64,000 nt of DNA from Gracilimonas mengyeensis (GTDB taxonomy: Bacteria; Bacteroidota; Rhodothermia; Balneolales; Balneolaceae): assembly GCF_900182705.1 (NCBI RefSeq), contig NZ_FXTP01000001.1, forward strand, positions 434,001-498,000, given 5' to 3'. The notes beneath the pieces were generated by a model, which was not told the DNA's origin, ran no database searches, and was given only the letters and a program-made list of their open reading frames with translations. Below, one piece after another: positions 10,201 to 19,237 of this stretch. The stretch's first letter is position 1, and each line of letters begins with the position of its first letter. The translations under genes and the position numbers were made by a program.

Positions 10201-13200
10201 CGCTGAAATTGCTCAGGCTTGCATTTCCTGCAGTAATATCATCGCTAACAAAACCCGTGACATCTTCTGAGAAGGTGAATGTGGCTGTAAAAGCCCCGTT
10301 GGTCGGGTCGGTTTCGCTGGTACTGATGGATACTGTTGGGGCAGTTGCATCATAAGTAATACTGTATTGCGTGGCCGCGGTATTATTGTTGCCTGCATTA
10401 TCCATAGCTACTGAAGCTGGTATATCTACCGTAACTATGCCATCAGTCGTTGGACTCAGATCCGCAGTAAATGAAGTGCTGTCACTGGTAGCAACATTGC
10501 TGACTGATCCATTACTTACGGTGATATCATTGGCGGAAAAGCCGTTTACTTCTTCACTGAATGTGATATTCAGAGGAACTGAGCCCGTATTTGTTGGGCT
10601 CGTAGTCTGGCTGTTAATGGTTACTGATGGAGGAACCTCATCCACATCCGTAACTTTTACCTGGAATACCCGGGAGTCTGAGTCATTTAAAGGTGCCGAA
10701 CGGTTAGCTGTAACTTCGAGCTCATAAGTATTGTCTGAGTTGCCGTCACCTGGATTTTCATAATCCGGTGCTGATTTAAAGCTGAGCTCACCGGTTGTAC
10801 TATTAACCGTGAATTTATCTTGGTCTACCCCACCAGATATACTATAGGAAACACCGTTTTCAATATTGTCGACATCTCCGCCAAAGGCATCAACATTCCC
10901 AGCTAATGAATTATTTTCTACAATACTTATCGTTTCATTGGAAAGGAAAATTGTATTTGCTTTACCTGGTGTTGGCATGCCATACATAAACTCACTTCCA
11001 TCGGTTCGATCACGATCAAAGTAGGGATACCGTTGTAAAGAAAGTTCACCCTCTCCAAGTGAGAGCCCGGATATCCTATAACTCGGGAAATTTGCTCTCA
11101 AATTGTTATTAGCAAAGGAAAAGTTCACTTCATAGCTATTAATATTTGTGGTATCCGGATCATCGATACCACGATAAACAAGCTTATACTCCAAATCTTT
11201 ACCATCTATGGTAAAATACCCCTCACTATCCGTTGTAATGGTATTATCCGGATAGGTATTATCCCCCATATTGAAATAGATATCCTGGAACTTATTTGGA
11301 TATGAGGTAGGATCAATAACTCCAAGGTTAAGATAAATCCCGCCTTTTTGCTTTGCTTGACCGAGTGTTCCCCCGCCAATAGTAATATTTCCAATTCCGC
11401 CATCATAAAGTTCAATGTAGCTAATTGAATCAGGTGACTCTTCCGAGAAACCAATTTCGTTGACCATCAGAGGAGGCAAAGGGTATCTAAGCCGGGACCA
11501 AGCTCCCTCATTAATTGCAGCAACAATACCCGCACTTGCTAAGTTAAGTTTAAAACTGAGCAAGATGGTATTTATGTTTCCAAGCTCAGAACTAACTGCT
11601 GTTATTGAGCCAATATTTAGGGAGCTCATTGAATAACTAAGCTCTTCCAGACCGTCAACTACATTAAAGCTACCAACCATTGTCAGCACTCCTTCAAACA
11701 AAGCAACCTGCCTGAACTCTTCCTCTCCGGTTGGTAGTACCAACAGTTTTAAAGTAAAGTCGCTATCCTTCCACACCAAATTTTCATTACCATCATAAAA
11801 CGTATGATTGATACCAAGGCTATCAATACTCAACTCCAGCTTAACAGGATTGGAATTCGGGTATATTTGGGGGATTTGAGGTATTAAAACACCAAGTGAT
11901 TGAGTGTTTAACTGGAATGGACTGGAGGCAGGAATATCTTCGCCTTCCCATATTAAATTCAGCTTTCCGCTCGTCTGCTCTTCGGTAAGATTTGTGGTAA
12001 ACTCCGGTATGCCCGATTCATTGTAAGGCTCTAAAGCATTTCCAGCCAGGTCCTGTATGTTACTTAACGTTTCGTTCAGGGAAAGTTTTAACACACTCTC
12101 ATGACTTCCATACAGATTACCAAAAATTGTTGCTCTCACCAATACCTGTGAGCTATCCGTATCATACTCCACCTGAGTAATCAATCCTTCGGCAAAACCT
12201 GAAATCAAATCAATTTCAAAATCTTCCATATTCACACTATCCACCGGTTCGGAGAATCTAACCCGATAAGTAATTTCCTGAGCATTGTTTGCAGGATTAC
12301 CTTCCAGATTTACCGAGGTAATATGTGGAGGGGTTGTATCCGGTAATTCAATCGGTCCCTGCAGCGGACTTTCCACTGCATTTCCGGCATCAGTGCCATC
12401 ATTGGGAGTTACTTCAAAACTGATGTACTTGGCTTCATCAGCTGAAGCGAGCGTGTAGGACTTATTCGTAGCGCCGTCTATATCCTTTTTACCTGTACCC
12501 TGTGCATCATCCGAACGGTACCATTGATAAGAGCTGCCGCTTTCAGGGTTGTTTTCAGTATCGCTGTAATCGTAGGTTCCGGTAAGTTCTTCTCCTACTT
12601 CAAGTGTCCCACTAAAAGCTACATTGGTAGCAGTAGGCGGATAGTTGCTTACTCTGGGTTTGGTAATGATAGCTACATCATCCACCATCCAGAAATAGGA
12701 TTCCCCTTCAAAGCTAAACCGGAGTCTTATCTGCGACATATTTACTATTCCCATGGTTACCTCAGGAAATAATACAAGCGCATCGCCTACGTACTCATCT
12801 CCATTCGATAGCTCTGGCTTAAATTCTTTTTTGGTCCAGGTAGCTCCGTTATCGTTAGAGAACGAGACATATACTTTGGAATCTAAGGAACGGTAATGAG
12901 TGAAAAAGGAAACCGCCATTAACGTATCGGTGTACCCGGTAAGGTCAATCGTCGGGCTAATCAATTCCCCATGGTGTGGACTGGGTGAAGTCCCTCCCCC
13001 ATTATTGTCTAAATACTCGGAATCAAAAATGGCTACCCCATTAAGCTGCGTGGGTGACGGTAGTGGTTCCCGGCTGCCCCAGCTTGCGCCTTGTGATACA
13101 CCGGTATTATTACGTATCCAATAGGCACTGCCCGGAGAGGTATTTCCGTCATCCTCACTTACAGAAACTGCATTCCAGAACTGATCATTAAGATTATCAG

Positions 13201-16200
13201 CCGTGGCTGATACAATATCATCCTGAAATTCACCCAATGAAGTTCCATAATCATAGCGGGAACCGTGTCCCCATATAGGAGTCCGGTTATACTGGTAGGT
13301 CTCCACGCTGCCGTAGCTGGTGCCTTCAGAGTTGGTGGCGTACGCACGCACGAAATATTTCACCGTACCATACAGCCCGGTTACATCATCAGTAAAACTT
13401 CCATCGCCTATTCCCATTTGAGCCTTTACAACTCCGTCTTCACCAATTTCAGGATCCTCATCGATGTAGGAGTAAACTACCCCGCGCTCGGTGATGGTAG
13501 CATTGCCGTCGTCGGTTATATCCCCGCCCCAAGTAGCCGATGAACTGGTTACTCTAATCGGAGTGCTGGTGGTTAGCGTGGGTACGCTCAGCGGTACATC
13601 CTCGTCAGTCGTGGTTACCGTGACTGTTTGATCAGAAACACTGTCAAAGTCATCGTCGCTGGTTCCATCATTAATTGAAAGAGTAATGGTCGTGATCTGG
13701 CTACCATCCACAAGGTCATCATCTACCCCGGTTACTGTTACGGTTTGGGGGGTATCCCAGGTATCAGGGTTAAAGACCAGGCTGTTATCGCTTACCGTCG
13801 CTTCCCCGGTATCATCGCTGCTGATGGTCACAAACACTGCACTGGCTGGTTTAGCATCCAATACCACGGTAAAGCTGTCCGTTGTTCCTGTCTCGGAAAC
13901 CTCGGTGCCACCGTCCGTTTCGGTAACCGTAAAGCCGGCTACATCGTCATCACTGTTGCTTACACTCAGGGTTTTGTCGCTCAACAAGTCAAAATCGTCA
14001 TCGCTGGCGGCATCATTTACCGACAGGGTGATATTGTAACTCTGGGTTCCATCTATAATCTCATCATCTACCCCGGTTACTGTCACCGTTTGTGGAGTAT
14101 CCCAGTTGGCGGGGGTGAATGTTAGGGAAGAAACATCTACGGTGCCCTCACCGGTATCCCCGCTTGTTACATCGATTGCTACGTTGCTGGATGGCTCGGT
14201 ATCTAATACTACCGTAAACGTATCTGTTGAACCTGATTCGGCAGTGCTGGTGGAACCACTGCTCTCGGTTACGGTGAAGCCTGCATTTACAAAGGTCGTA
14301 AAATTCAAGGTCGTGTTATCCGAAATCCCTTCAAACGTATTTCCAGCCTGATCTTCGATAGCTGAAGCACCTATTTGAATGGCGTATTCATTTCCTTCTT
14401 GCAGTGCATTTGGAGGACTTAAATACAAGGTGTTGCCTATAATACCATACGTTCCTGCTTTGGGATTGCTCTCTCCGCCTTCGCTGTCCCCATTCACATC
14501 AAATACATGGAAATTGGAACTGCCCGTGACATCGTAAATGGTAATGCTGCCACTGCCATCGGTAATATCCTCACTGAAGCTAATTGAAAGTACACCAGAG
14601 GTAGATACGTCTGTGGCGTCGTCTGCCGGTGAGGAAGAAACAATAGTCGGGGCTACATCATCTACCTCATTTACATTCACTGTAATGGTTTGCTGAGAAG
14701 AAATATCGGTTCCGTCACTAACAGTTAGCGTCAAGGTGTAACTGGTGGTTGTTTCGTAATCAAGGTTGGAATTATCCGCTATGGTAAGCTGCCCGTTATC
14801 TGAGTTAATCGAAAAGATGCCATCGGTGTTTCCACCCGTAATTGTCCAGTTGCTTAATGGATTATTGTCTGCATCGGTGGCAGCTACCGTCCCCAGAACG
14901 GTAGCATTGGCAGCATCTTCGTGTACACTGAAGGTTTGATTAGCTGTGATAACCGGGGCTGAATTTGGAAGACCTTCTGTAGTGAAAGTCCAGCTGAAGG
15001 ACTCATTGTCTACATCATCACTATTAGAAACTGTACCAGGCGCAAAGGTGACCGTGTAGCTTGTAGAATAGTTAAAATCCAGATGCGGAATGCGCACTTT
15101 TGTACTCTCTGGATTGGCAAGAGTTGGTTCACCTATTCTTATATTATCCGTACCATCACTGATGGTTATTCCAAAAAAGTCATCCAGACTAACAGGCTGA
15201 TCAAAAGTTACATACAATACAGAATCGACAGCTATCTCAGTGCTTGAAGAATCCGGTTCTACATTTATGGCCACCGGTGATGAAACAGCTACATCATCAT
15301 TGGTAATAGTAACCGTGGCCTCATCGCTGATGTCTATGCCAGGAATGGTTCCCGAAAAGTTGTCCATACTGATGTTTATCGTCTCATCGGATTCCACATC
15401 GCTATCTGATGTGGGCGTAACGGTGAAAGTCTTAGTCTCACCGGCAGTTCCGGTAAAAGTCAGGGTTTCTGAGGTTACAGGCGTGTAGTCGATACCTGCC
15501 GTAGCTGTTCCTCCTCCAGTAGATACATCCACACTAAAGCCACCTTTAACGGCATTATCGAGCGTAGCAGTCAAAGTAATTGAACCGTCGTCTTCATTGC
15601 CGCTTGCATCGGCGATGGTCACGGTGGCATCGTCATCATCGGTAATGGTTAGCGTTACTTCTTGCGTGCCGGACTCACTCCCGTTTTTAACCGAGGTGAT
15701 TCCAAATATGGCGGTTTCATCGCCTTCCAAAACATCATCCCCAATGGCTGGAATTGCTAAAGTACCGGTGGTGCCGGAAGAGATATTTATTTGCGTGCCA
15801 GTAAGATTATAATCAGAAAGGCCCGTCGCCGTTCCGCTAAAAGACAATACAATCTCTACTGTTTTTGGAAATACATGTGATAGCGTGGCCGTAAGTGTGG
15901 CGCTTCCACCCGTTTCGCTGATAGAGGTTTCATCCAGGGATAAGCTAACGGTAGGCTCTCCAATAACATCCAATGTTGCAGTGTAAGTGGATGAACTGTA
16001 ATCCGTACCGTCATTCACATCAAAAGAAAAACTGTCGTCTGAAGTACCGGTGGTGATGTATTGCAGGTTACCTGCATCAAGATCAGCTTTGGCTATCTGA
16101 TCTCCGTTAGAAATTTGAGTGTCGGTGCCGGTATCGTAGGTATCGTTGTTGTTAGTATCTACATACAGCGTACCATTGCCGGTGGTGGCTGTTACCCGAA

Positions 16201-17737
16201 GGTGATCCAGAGGATCGGAATCGTCATCGGTGTAGCCAAAATCGGAGGTAGAAAAAGTATAGGCAATATTCTGGTAGGGTCCGGTAGTGGTAGAAAAATC
16301 GGAGGCGTTTGGGGTGGTATTGGAAGCCGCTGGACCAATTTCCACATTAAACATCAGGTCTAATGAATTTTGCGCCCCACCATTAAAGTAAAGTTTACCA
16401 CCTGAATAATTATCGCCATTATTATAATATAAGTTTTGATTACCGGATGTATTAATGGTGTAAACCTGATCTTTTGTTAAAGAAATATTCTCACTTGAAA
16501 GATCGATCGATTTATAATCTGAGGTCAGGTTTGTGGATGTAGATGAAAAATCAAAATCTACTGAACCAAGATTTTTTCCTGATGTTCCCTCACCCTCATA
16601 TACTGTTAATGTATGTCCGGCAGTCACGGTTCGTACGAAAAAACCAATGCTATTCAATACTCCATCACAAGGAGCCAGAAAGCTCTGTCCGAATGAGCCA
16701 CTAGTTTGATTACCAGTTCCATTATTAGTGATCGAACATCCTCCCCCCTCACTTACATCATTCACCGTAATCGTAATATCTTGCGTTGCGGTATTATTAC
16801 TTCTCTCCCCGTCATCGGCTGTGACTGTTAGCTGGTAATTATTATCACTATTCGCGTCAGCGGGATTTTCATAATCGGGGGAGTTTTTAAAGCTGATTTC
16901 TCCGCTGTTCGTATCAATGTTGAAGTCATCGGCATCATCTCCCGTAAGGCTGTAGGTTATATTGGCGTCATTGCCTCCGCCGTTGCCGTCATCAGCATTG
17001 ACATCTAATACAACGGTGCTGGTGGGGGTGTTTTCGTCAATGGAGGCGGTTGCGGAGGAGTTGAAGCTTGGAGCTGCGTTAGAGGCTACCGCCGCGGCAA
17101 TAAAAATATCATCGAGCCTGGTAGTGGCCGCATTTGGGGAACCATAGGTTACACGAATTTCATCCACATTATCAAAACCTGTATTGGAACTCACATCAAT
17201 AGTGTTCCATGTATTGTTTGTTAAAACGCCTTTTGATGCGGACACTATTTCTGAGCCATCCCGGAAACCTTTAATAGTAACTTCAGCACTTCCCGAAGAA
17301 CTGTAATACAGTTTAAAAGTCTCTAACTGAAACTCAGAACCATCACTGCTTGCAAAGGAAACAAATTCCGTATTCAATCCCCTGCCGGGACTCAACTGAA
17401 TAAAATCATCGTCAATTGTAGCTGCATCATCCCCCTGGTCATTAATTCCTTGCACTACAGCAGTGCTGGTTCCATCCAGGTTATCGATGGTAATATTCCA
17501 CCCGGTACTTAGAACATCTGAAGCAATTGCCGAACCTGTTCCTGTATCAAAATTAGTGGTATTGCTAATTAACCCATCGAAGGTGGTAGTGCCGACCGAG
17601 GGCTGAGCTATCGCCAGTACAGAACTTATACATAGTATATGCAGGAAAACCACTAAATAGCTTCCTATTTTGGCAAACAACCCTTTAGTAAATCTGATTT
17701 TTGAAAACAGATGTAGCAATGATATTTGACGAAACAT
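4247..17737 (-). CDS. Giant multidomain T9SS-secreted adhesin (about 4,496 residues)
   Basis: Numbered from the ATG at 17737 (a TTG three codons upstream is also possible). Signal peptide about 1-45; cadherin-like units near 226-330, 925-1025, 2280-2367 and 3350-3560; Calx-beta-like units with acidic 'ITDDDD' ends near 593-820 and 1150-1380; SbsA/Big_5-like Ig domains near 823-923, 1026-1150 and three in 3560-3860. A jelly-roll-like region lies near 1494-1700 and a lamin-tail-like region ('MVNEIGF') near 2090-2260. Six tandem ~96-residue Ig-like units ('FSEDVTGF...DVA.SVA.D.AGN') fill 2373-2950, followed by four Ig-like units ('TGTAE.....LFIDG') to 3350. Two fibronectin-III-like domains precede the tail. 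The last ~85 residues are a type IX secretion sorting domain ('NPFNPTTNIRY', 'LLGRKVQTL', 'LASGIYFYRLQ'). Inferred role: calcium-binding surface adhesion. Confidence 0.9.
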   Translation of the reverse strand: MFRQISLLHLFSKIRFTKGLFAKIGSYLVVFLHILCISSVLAIAQPSVGTTTFDGLISNTTNFDTGTGSAIASDVLSTGWNITIDNLDGTSTAVVQGINDQGDDAATIDDDFIQLSPGRGLNTEFVSFASSDGSEFQLETFKLYYSSSGSAEVTIKGFRDGSEIVSASKGVLTNNTWNTIDVSSNTGFDNVDEIRVTYGSPNAATTRLDDIFIAAAVASNAAPSFNSSATASIDENTPTSTVVLDVNADDGNGGGNDANITYSLTGDDADDFNIDTNSGEISFKNSPDYENPADANSDNNYQLTVTADDGERSNNTATQDITITVNDVSEGGGCSITNNGTGNQTSGSFGQSFLAPCDGVLNSIGFFVRTVTAGHTLTVYEGEGTSGKNLGSVDFDFSSTSTNLTSDYKSIDLSSENISLTKDQVYTINTSGNQNLYYNNGDNYSGGKLYFNGGAQNSLDLMFNVEIGPAASNTTPNASDFSTTTGPYQNIAYTFSTSDFGYTDDDSDPLDHLRVTATTGNGTLYVDTNNNDTYDTGTDTQISNGDQIAKADLDAGNLQYITTGTSDDSFSFDVNDGTDYSSSTYTATLDVIGEPTVSLSLDETSISETGGSATLTATLSHVFPKTVEIVLSFSGTATGLSDYNLTGTQINISSGTTGTLAIPAIGDDVLEGDETAIFGITSVKNGSESGTQEVTLTITDDDDATVTIADASGNEDDGSITLTATLDNAVKGGFSVDVSTGGGTATAGIDYTPVTSETLTFTGTAGETKTFTVTPTSDSDVESDETINISMDNFSGTIPGIDISDEATVTITNDDVAVSSPVAINVEPDSSSTEIAVDSVLYVTFDQPVSLDDFFGITISDGTDNIRIGEPTLANPESTKVRIPHLDFNYSTSYTVTFAPGTVSNSDDVDNESFSWTFTTEGLPNSAPVITANQTFSVHEDAANATVLGTVAATDADNNPLSNWTITGGNTDGIFSINSDNGQLTIADNSNLDYETTTSYTLTLTVSDGTDISSQQTITVNVNEVDDVAPTIVSSSPADDATDVSTSGVLSISFSEDITDGSGSITIYDVTGSSNFHVFDVNGDSEGGESNPKAGTYGIIGNTLYLSPPNALQEGNEYAIQIGASAIEDQAGNTFEGISDNTTLNFTTFVNAGFTVTESSGSTSTAESGSTDTFTVVLDTEPSSNVAIDVTSGDTGEGTVDVSSLTFTPANWDTPQTVTVTGVDDEIIDGTQSYNITLSVNDAASDDDFDLLSDKTLSVSNSDDDVAGFTVTETDGGTEVSETGTTDSFTVVLDAKPASAVFVTISSDDTGEATVSDNSLVFNPDTWDTPQTVTVTGVDDDLVDGSQITTITLSINDGTSDDDFDSVSDQTVTVTTTDEDVPLSVPTLTTSTPIRVTSSSATWGGDITDDGNATITERGVVYSYIDEDPEIGEDGVVKAQMGIGDGSFTDDVTGLYGTVKYFVRAYATNSEGTSYGSVETYQYNRTPIWGHGSRYDYGTSLGEFQDDIVSATADNLNDQFWNAVSVSEDDGNTSPGSAYWIRNNTGVSQGASWGSREPLPSPTQLNGVAIFDSEYLDNNGGGTSPSPHHGELISPTIDLTGYTDTLMAVSFFTHYRSLDSKVYVSFSNDNGATWTKKEFKPELSNGDEYVGDALVLFPEVTMGIVNMSQIRLRFSFEGESYFWMVDDVAIITKPRVSNYPPTATNVAFSGTLEVGEELTGTYDYSDTENNPESGSSYQWYRSDDAQGTGKKDIDGATNKSYTLASADEAKYISFEVTPNDGTDAGNAVESPLQGPIELPDTTPPHITSVNLEGNPANNAQEITYRVRFSEPVDSVNMEDFEIDLISGFAEGLITQVEYDTDSSQVLVRATIFGNLYGSHESVLKLSLNETLSNIQDLAGNALEPYNESGIPEFTTNLTEEQTSGKLNLIWEGEDIPASSPFQLNTQSLGVLIPQIPQIYPNSNPVKLELSIDSLGINHTFYDGNENLVWKDSDFTLKLLVLPTGEEEFRQVALFEGVLTMVGSFNVVDGLEELSYSMSSLNIGSITAVSSELGNINTILLSFKLNLASAGIVAAINEGAWSRLRYPLPPLMVNEIGFSEESPDSISYIELYDGGIGNITIGGGTLGQAKQKGGIYLNLGVIDPTSYPNKFQDIYFNMGDNTYPDNTITTDSEGYFTIDGKDLEYKLVYRGIDDPDTTNINSYEVNFSFANNNLRANFPSYRISGLSLGEGELSLQRYPYFDRDRTDGSEFMYGMPTPGKANTIFLSNETISIVENNSLAGNVDAFGGDVDNIENGVSYSISGGVDQDKFTVNSTTGELSFKSAPDYENPGDGNSDNTYELEVTANRSAPLNDSDSRVFQVKVTDVDEVPPSVTINSQTTSPTNTGSVPLNITFSEEVNGFSANDITVSNGSVSNVATSDSTSFTADLSPTTDGIVTVDIPASVAMDNAGNNNTAATQYSITYDATAPTVSISTSETDPTNGAFTATFTFSEDVTGFVSDDITAGNASLSNFSATSAKVYSATVTPTADGTVTLDVAASVAMDAAGNDNTAASQFSIGYDATAPTVSISSDESDPTNSAITILVSFSEDVTGFTINDITAGNASVSNFSASSASEYSATITPTHDGIVTVDVAGSVATDAAGNNNLAATQFTRTFDATSPALTISTQVQNPTNTNPIPITFTFKEEVNGFAASDVTIQNGSLSNLSTNDSTSFTANFTPTADGVITVDVAGSVATDNAGNDNKAAEQFSIIYDATPPSVTITSEETGPTNANPLALKVSFSEDVNGFSDSDITVGNGSISKVETADSTTFSVALIPNADGTMTVDVAAGVVTDQVGNQNTAASQFSITYDGTPPTVAITSDELDPTNNTFPVTFTFSEDVTGFSSEDITTGNASVSNFTSTSATVYTASITPTTDGTVTVDVASSVATDKAGNQNSAASQFSITYDGTPPEAPVVAAIEDDTGKLMTDQITNDQSLKITGTAEALSTVEVLLDGNRLGITTADGAGDWSFDHTGTDLAEGIYEITANATDAAGNTSAISTALVVDVDLTAPETPILAGIETDSGNSINDQITRNQNIVINGTAEANSTIELFIDGESVGNTTTDGAGEWSLDNTSNSLAEGVYELTAQATDMAGNTSAASYALSVEVDITAPEAATFTGITTDSGSSSSDGITNDQTIAVTGLAEMSASVELFMDGNSIGKTNSDESGNWTFDYTGTSLPEGTHSIAALVTDLAGNISPAESLEVQIDITSPENPVVTQPSEDILVEVTDYTISGTHAENGVSVLLFADDDANGTADNSTPLDSAIIQSGAWSFQVELQENMVNNFVVQAVDLAGNTSSQMDVPAITVDNQPPVITSNPDGAIFAEENQRTAFTVTASDLNSISYSLNGGVDQSLFTIDENSGVLLFTEAPDAENPDDQNSDNRYEVSVIVSDGLRSTSQSFVITVTDVNEFSPTLSFPTPLTLSEMPATGDTLGRAIADDEDIQASLEFSLQDNFDADEDGEPGLAIDATSGFVTVSDADDFDPELVNSITFTVQVSDGENEASQSVTIEIISALSVIATTPSDTARKVALDAEVEIQFNENITEVDFSGIRIEDEAGSAVEQVNASISGENLLLSHALFSNETSYTVIIPAGAVQNSDEQPNGAFSFSFTTIMAPPVVEVSNPVDEATGIALDQSIELRFSQDINVDAQDAFSIVDSTEQEVEITSFTAADSLLQITHAGFDNAMVYTLSMEEGAIVNADSISNAPFTLSFTSIKTVPVIIQQTPLADAEDVDVETPIEVQFDQPVSAGDLSGVQLTSNGVAIESVDVQVIDSSLVIIPEELEYLTMYTVVIPFGAVRNSDDLVNDEFSWSFTTIVQMPGEVTLASPADSLGSVFTGSSFSWNAAERANSYEIQIASDENFESITAEAIGVDELSFSPEEPLLLFTPYWWRVRGINENSEGPWSEAFTFATEAEIPSISFPANEATDISTAPLLRWTNIPEGATFEIQLAANDQLEPMLIDTTLTVDELQLEGLSAETNYFWQVRVADTLAGIPTGSEWTSMFSFTTRPDPIVTESDPVDVLIEFGTTSGTSEEPNEEAVTPQQTDYRMVGLPGSDRIRVDDFFTGPYRESWRAFIETGDDLEFYDEYTPDDDRFVFSPGLGFWVLSTEIVTGNRMFTAVQTNENDSYPISVHSGWNIISNPYQSAVEWSLVEEFNNFSGSIYGYEQQFGLADTLKPFKGYYFYNDPNLNRETLFIPYTGFEQRGTEQTKLSDKSLDGKAHLNIEIFYPDSSRTAVQLVEEPKQVEKEKGRRFNREHPDLRFAKSGMVITDHKENHMRYNRLMSTKNTDEPYFVEVRARVGSSTVWRPEAIDLPGTTSVLLLNVATNKSYLIPAFSEEKIKMTEPISRYEVYVGNQMELEELQQSMLPTEFTLAQNYPNPFNPTTNIRYSVPELTDVRLEIYDLLGRKVQTLVNSKQSAGWYVYDWNASHLASGIYFYRLQAGKHVQTKKLTLIK

Positions 17738-17859
17738 AATGTTCAACCCTATACAGGGTGGCTCCTTAAATGATTTTACTTTTATTTAGATATTTGATTT
17801 TATTCATAAGCACCTGAAACCCCTCAAGTGCAAGTACCAGCAATTTTTAATACTGAGTC
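17738..17859 (-). promoter_or_regulatory. Upstream region of the giant adhesin with small palindromes
   Basis: On the minus strand AAGGAG (17762-17767) lies about 25 bases before the ATG, separated by the palindrome CCCTGTATAGGG (17748-17759); folding would bring it closer to the start. A weak hairpin (17810-17831, arms GCACTTGA/TCAGGTGC) lies further upstream and might attenuate read-through from the tail-collar genes. No clear Bacteroidota promoter is asserted. Confidence 0.3.
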
Positions 17860-18537
17860 TTATAAACGATCAGGCCATAACCCATTCACGCAAATGATAT
17901 AGTTGAGACATAGAAATGGAGAGATGTTTTGGTGACTTTGATTTCCCCCTGTTTTTTCAACATCTGTCGAATACTTAACATCTTCTATATCCACTGATAC
18001 TTTTCCATTGGTTACTATAGCACTGGGATTTAAATAATCTCCGGTACCTACAGACGAATAGTTGCCTGCGTAACTATTATCAACACCCAAATAGTTACCT
18101 CTTGGGTCAACTTCTTGGCCATCGTTGTTGTTAACATTCATCATTGCTTTGGCACTACCCGTTATTTGTCCAGAAGCGTTCAACTCTTGTGTTACGGATG
18201 CAGAATGGGTGTGCTCTGTCATCTCTTGATACTGGAGGGTAACCTCTTCACTTCCGCCCTGGCTACCAAGTTTGCGTTCACTTAATCCCGGCCCGATACC
18301 CATTCCAATACAACACCTACCTCTTAAATCAGGTAAGTTGAAATTTACATCGGGCTTGCCCCCGTAAATATTTCCTATCAGCGAGTATAGCTGCATGTTA
18401 TCAAACACACTTAATAATTGCCCGTTGCAAAACTTCCAGTTGACAGGTTCATAATTACCTGCAAAAACTCGAATTTCCCCCAAGTAAATCGGAGGCTGGC
18501 TTACACTTACATTTTTGTCCATATTTCCCTTATTCAT
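17860..18537 (-). CDS. Phage tail collar domain protein (MdpB/microcystin-dependent-like), copy 3
   Basis: 225 residues. The N-terminal half carries the Tail Collar fold signature ('YLGEIRVFAGNYEPVNWKF', 'LYSLIGNIYGG', 'FNLPDLRGRC'), a Gly-rich linker follows ('GSQGGSEEVTL...HTHSASV'), and the C-terminus closes with 'QNISPFLCLNYIICVNG'. This arrangement is that of microcystin-dependent-protein-like tail fibre proteins found in many non-phage bacterial loci, where they are probably surface or fibre proteins. It is the most downstream of three paralogues and 122 bp upstream of the adhesin gene. The ATG at 18537 is given; the ATG at 18522 has AAGGG five bases upstream and gives an N-terminus closer to the paralogues, so it may be the true start. 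Confidence 0.85.
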   Translation of the reverse strand: MNKGNMDKNVSVSQPPIYLGEIRVFAGNYEPVNWKFCNGQLLSVFDNMQLYSLIGNIYGGKPDVNFNLPDLRGRCCIGMGIGPGLSERKLGSQGGSEEVTLQYQEMTEHTHSASVTQELNASGQITGSAKAMMNVNNNDGQEVDPRGNYLGVDNSYAGNYSSVGTGDYLNPSAIVTNGKVSVDIEDVKYSTDVEKTGGNQSHQNISPFLCLNYIICVNGLWPDRL

Positions 18538-18560
18538 TGCAAACTAAATGATGTACCTAA

Positions 18561-19199
18561 TTATGAAGGCCTTTGTGGAAATTCACCGTCCACACAAATA
18601 ATCCAATTCAATACCGTAAAGGGCGACATATTTTCATGCCCTTGAGATAACCCACTATCTTTTACTACCATGGCACTTCCACTATCAATGAATTCTACAT
18701 TCCCTTCGATGGCCATAGAAATAGCATTTTCATTTAGCGTAGAACTACCATCCTTCGTATTTGAATAATTACCGGAAGCACTGTTATCCTTTCCTAAATA
18801 ATTGCCTGAAGGAGTGATTTGGGACCCATCTGCATCATTAACTAACACTGTAGACTGGAGGTTGGCAGATGCAACAGCCTGAATACTTGAGACCCCAACA
18901 GCTGCAGCATGCGTATGTTGGGGTAACTGATTTTTTGTTAACCAAACCTTTTCAGCACCTCCTTTTTCACCTAATGTCCTGGGGGCTAAATCATTTCCAT
19001 TACCAGTACCCAATATCGTACGGCCTCTTACATCCGGAAGGTTAAAATAGGTTGTTCCATCCCCACCATACCTTGTTGCAATGATTGCATATAATTTCTC
19101 AAAACCTTTGATCGGTAATCTGCTGCCATCACAAAACTTCCAATTGGCTGGGGCATAATCCCCCGCAAAACTCTTCACAACACCTACGTATCCATCCAT
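18561..19199 (-). CDS. Phage tail collar domain protein (MdpB-like), copy 2
   Basis: 212 residues, the middle paralogue. It begins 'MDGYVGVVKSFAGDYAPANW' and contains 'LYAIIATRYGGDGTTYFNLP', 'DVRGRTILGTGNG', 'LPQHTHAA' and the terminal 'NMSPFTVLNWIICVDG'. The core and C-terminal closure are conserved with its neighbours, while the central segment (about residues 100-180) diverges. That pattern fits a shared scaffold with variable exposed loops. It ends 23 bp before copy 3 and starts 38 bp after copy 1, so the three form one transcription unit. No other phage structural, packaging or lysis genes are nearby, which argues against a prophage remnant. Cellular location is inferred to be the surface, although no signal peptide is visible. 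Confidence 0.87.
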   Translation of the reverse strand: MDGYVGVVKSFAGDYAPANWKFCDGSRLPIKGFEKLYAIIATRYGGDGTTYFNLPDVRGRTILGTGNGNDLAPRTLGEKGGAEKVWLTKNQLPQHTHAAAVGVSSIQAVASANLQSTVLVNDADGSQITPSGNYLGKDNSASGNYSNTKDGSSTLNENAISMAIEGNVEFIDSGSAMVVKDSGLSQGHENMSPFTVLNWIICVDGEFPQRPS

Positions 19200-19237
19200 T
19201 TTCTAATGAGTTATTTGATTATTGGTCTGATTGATGT

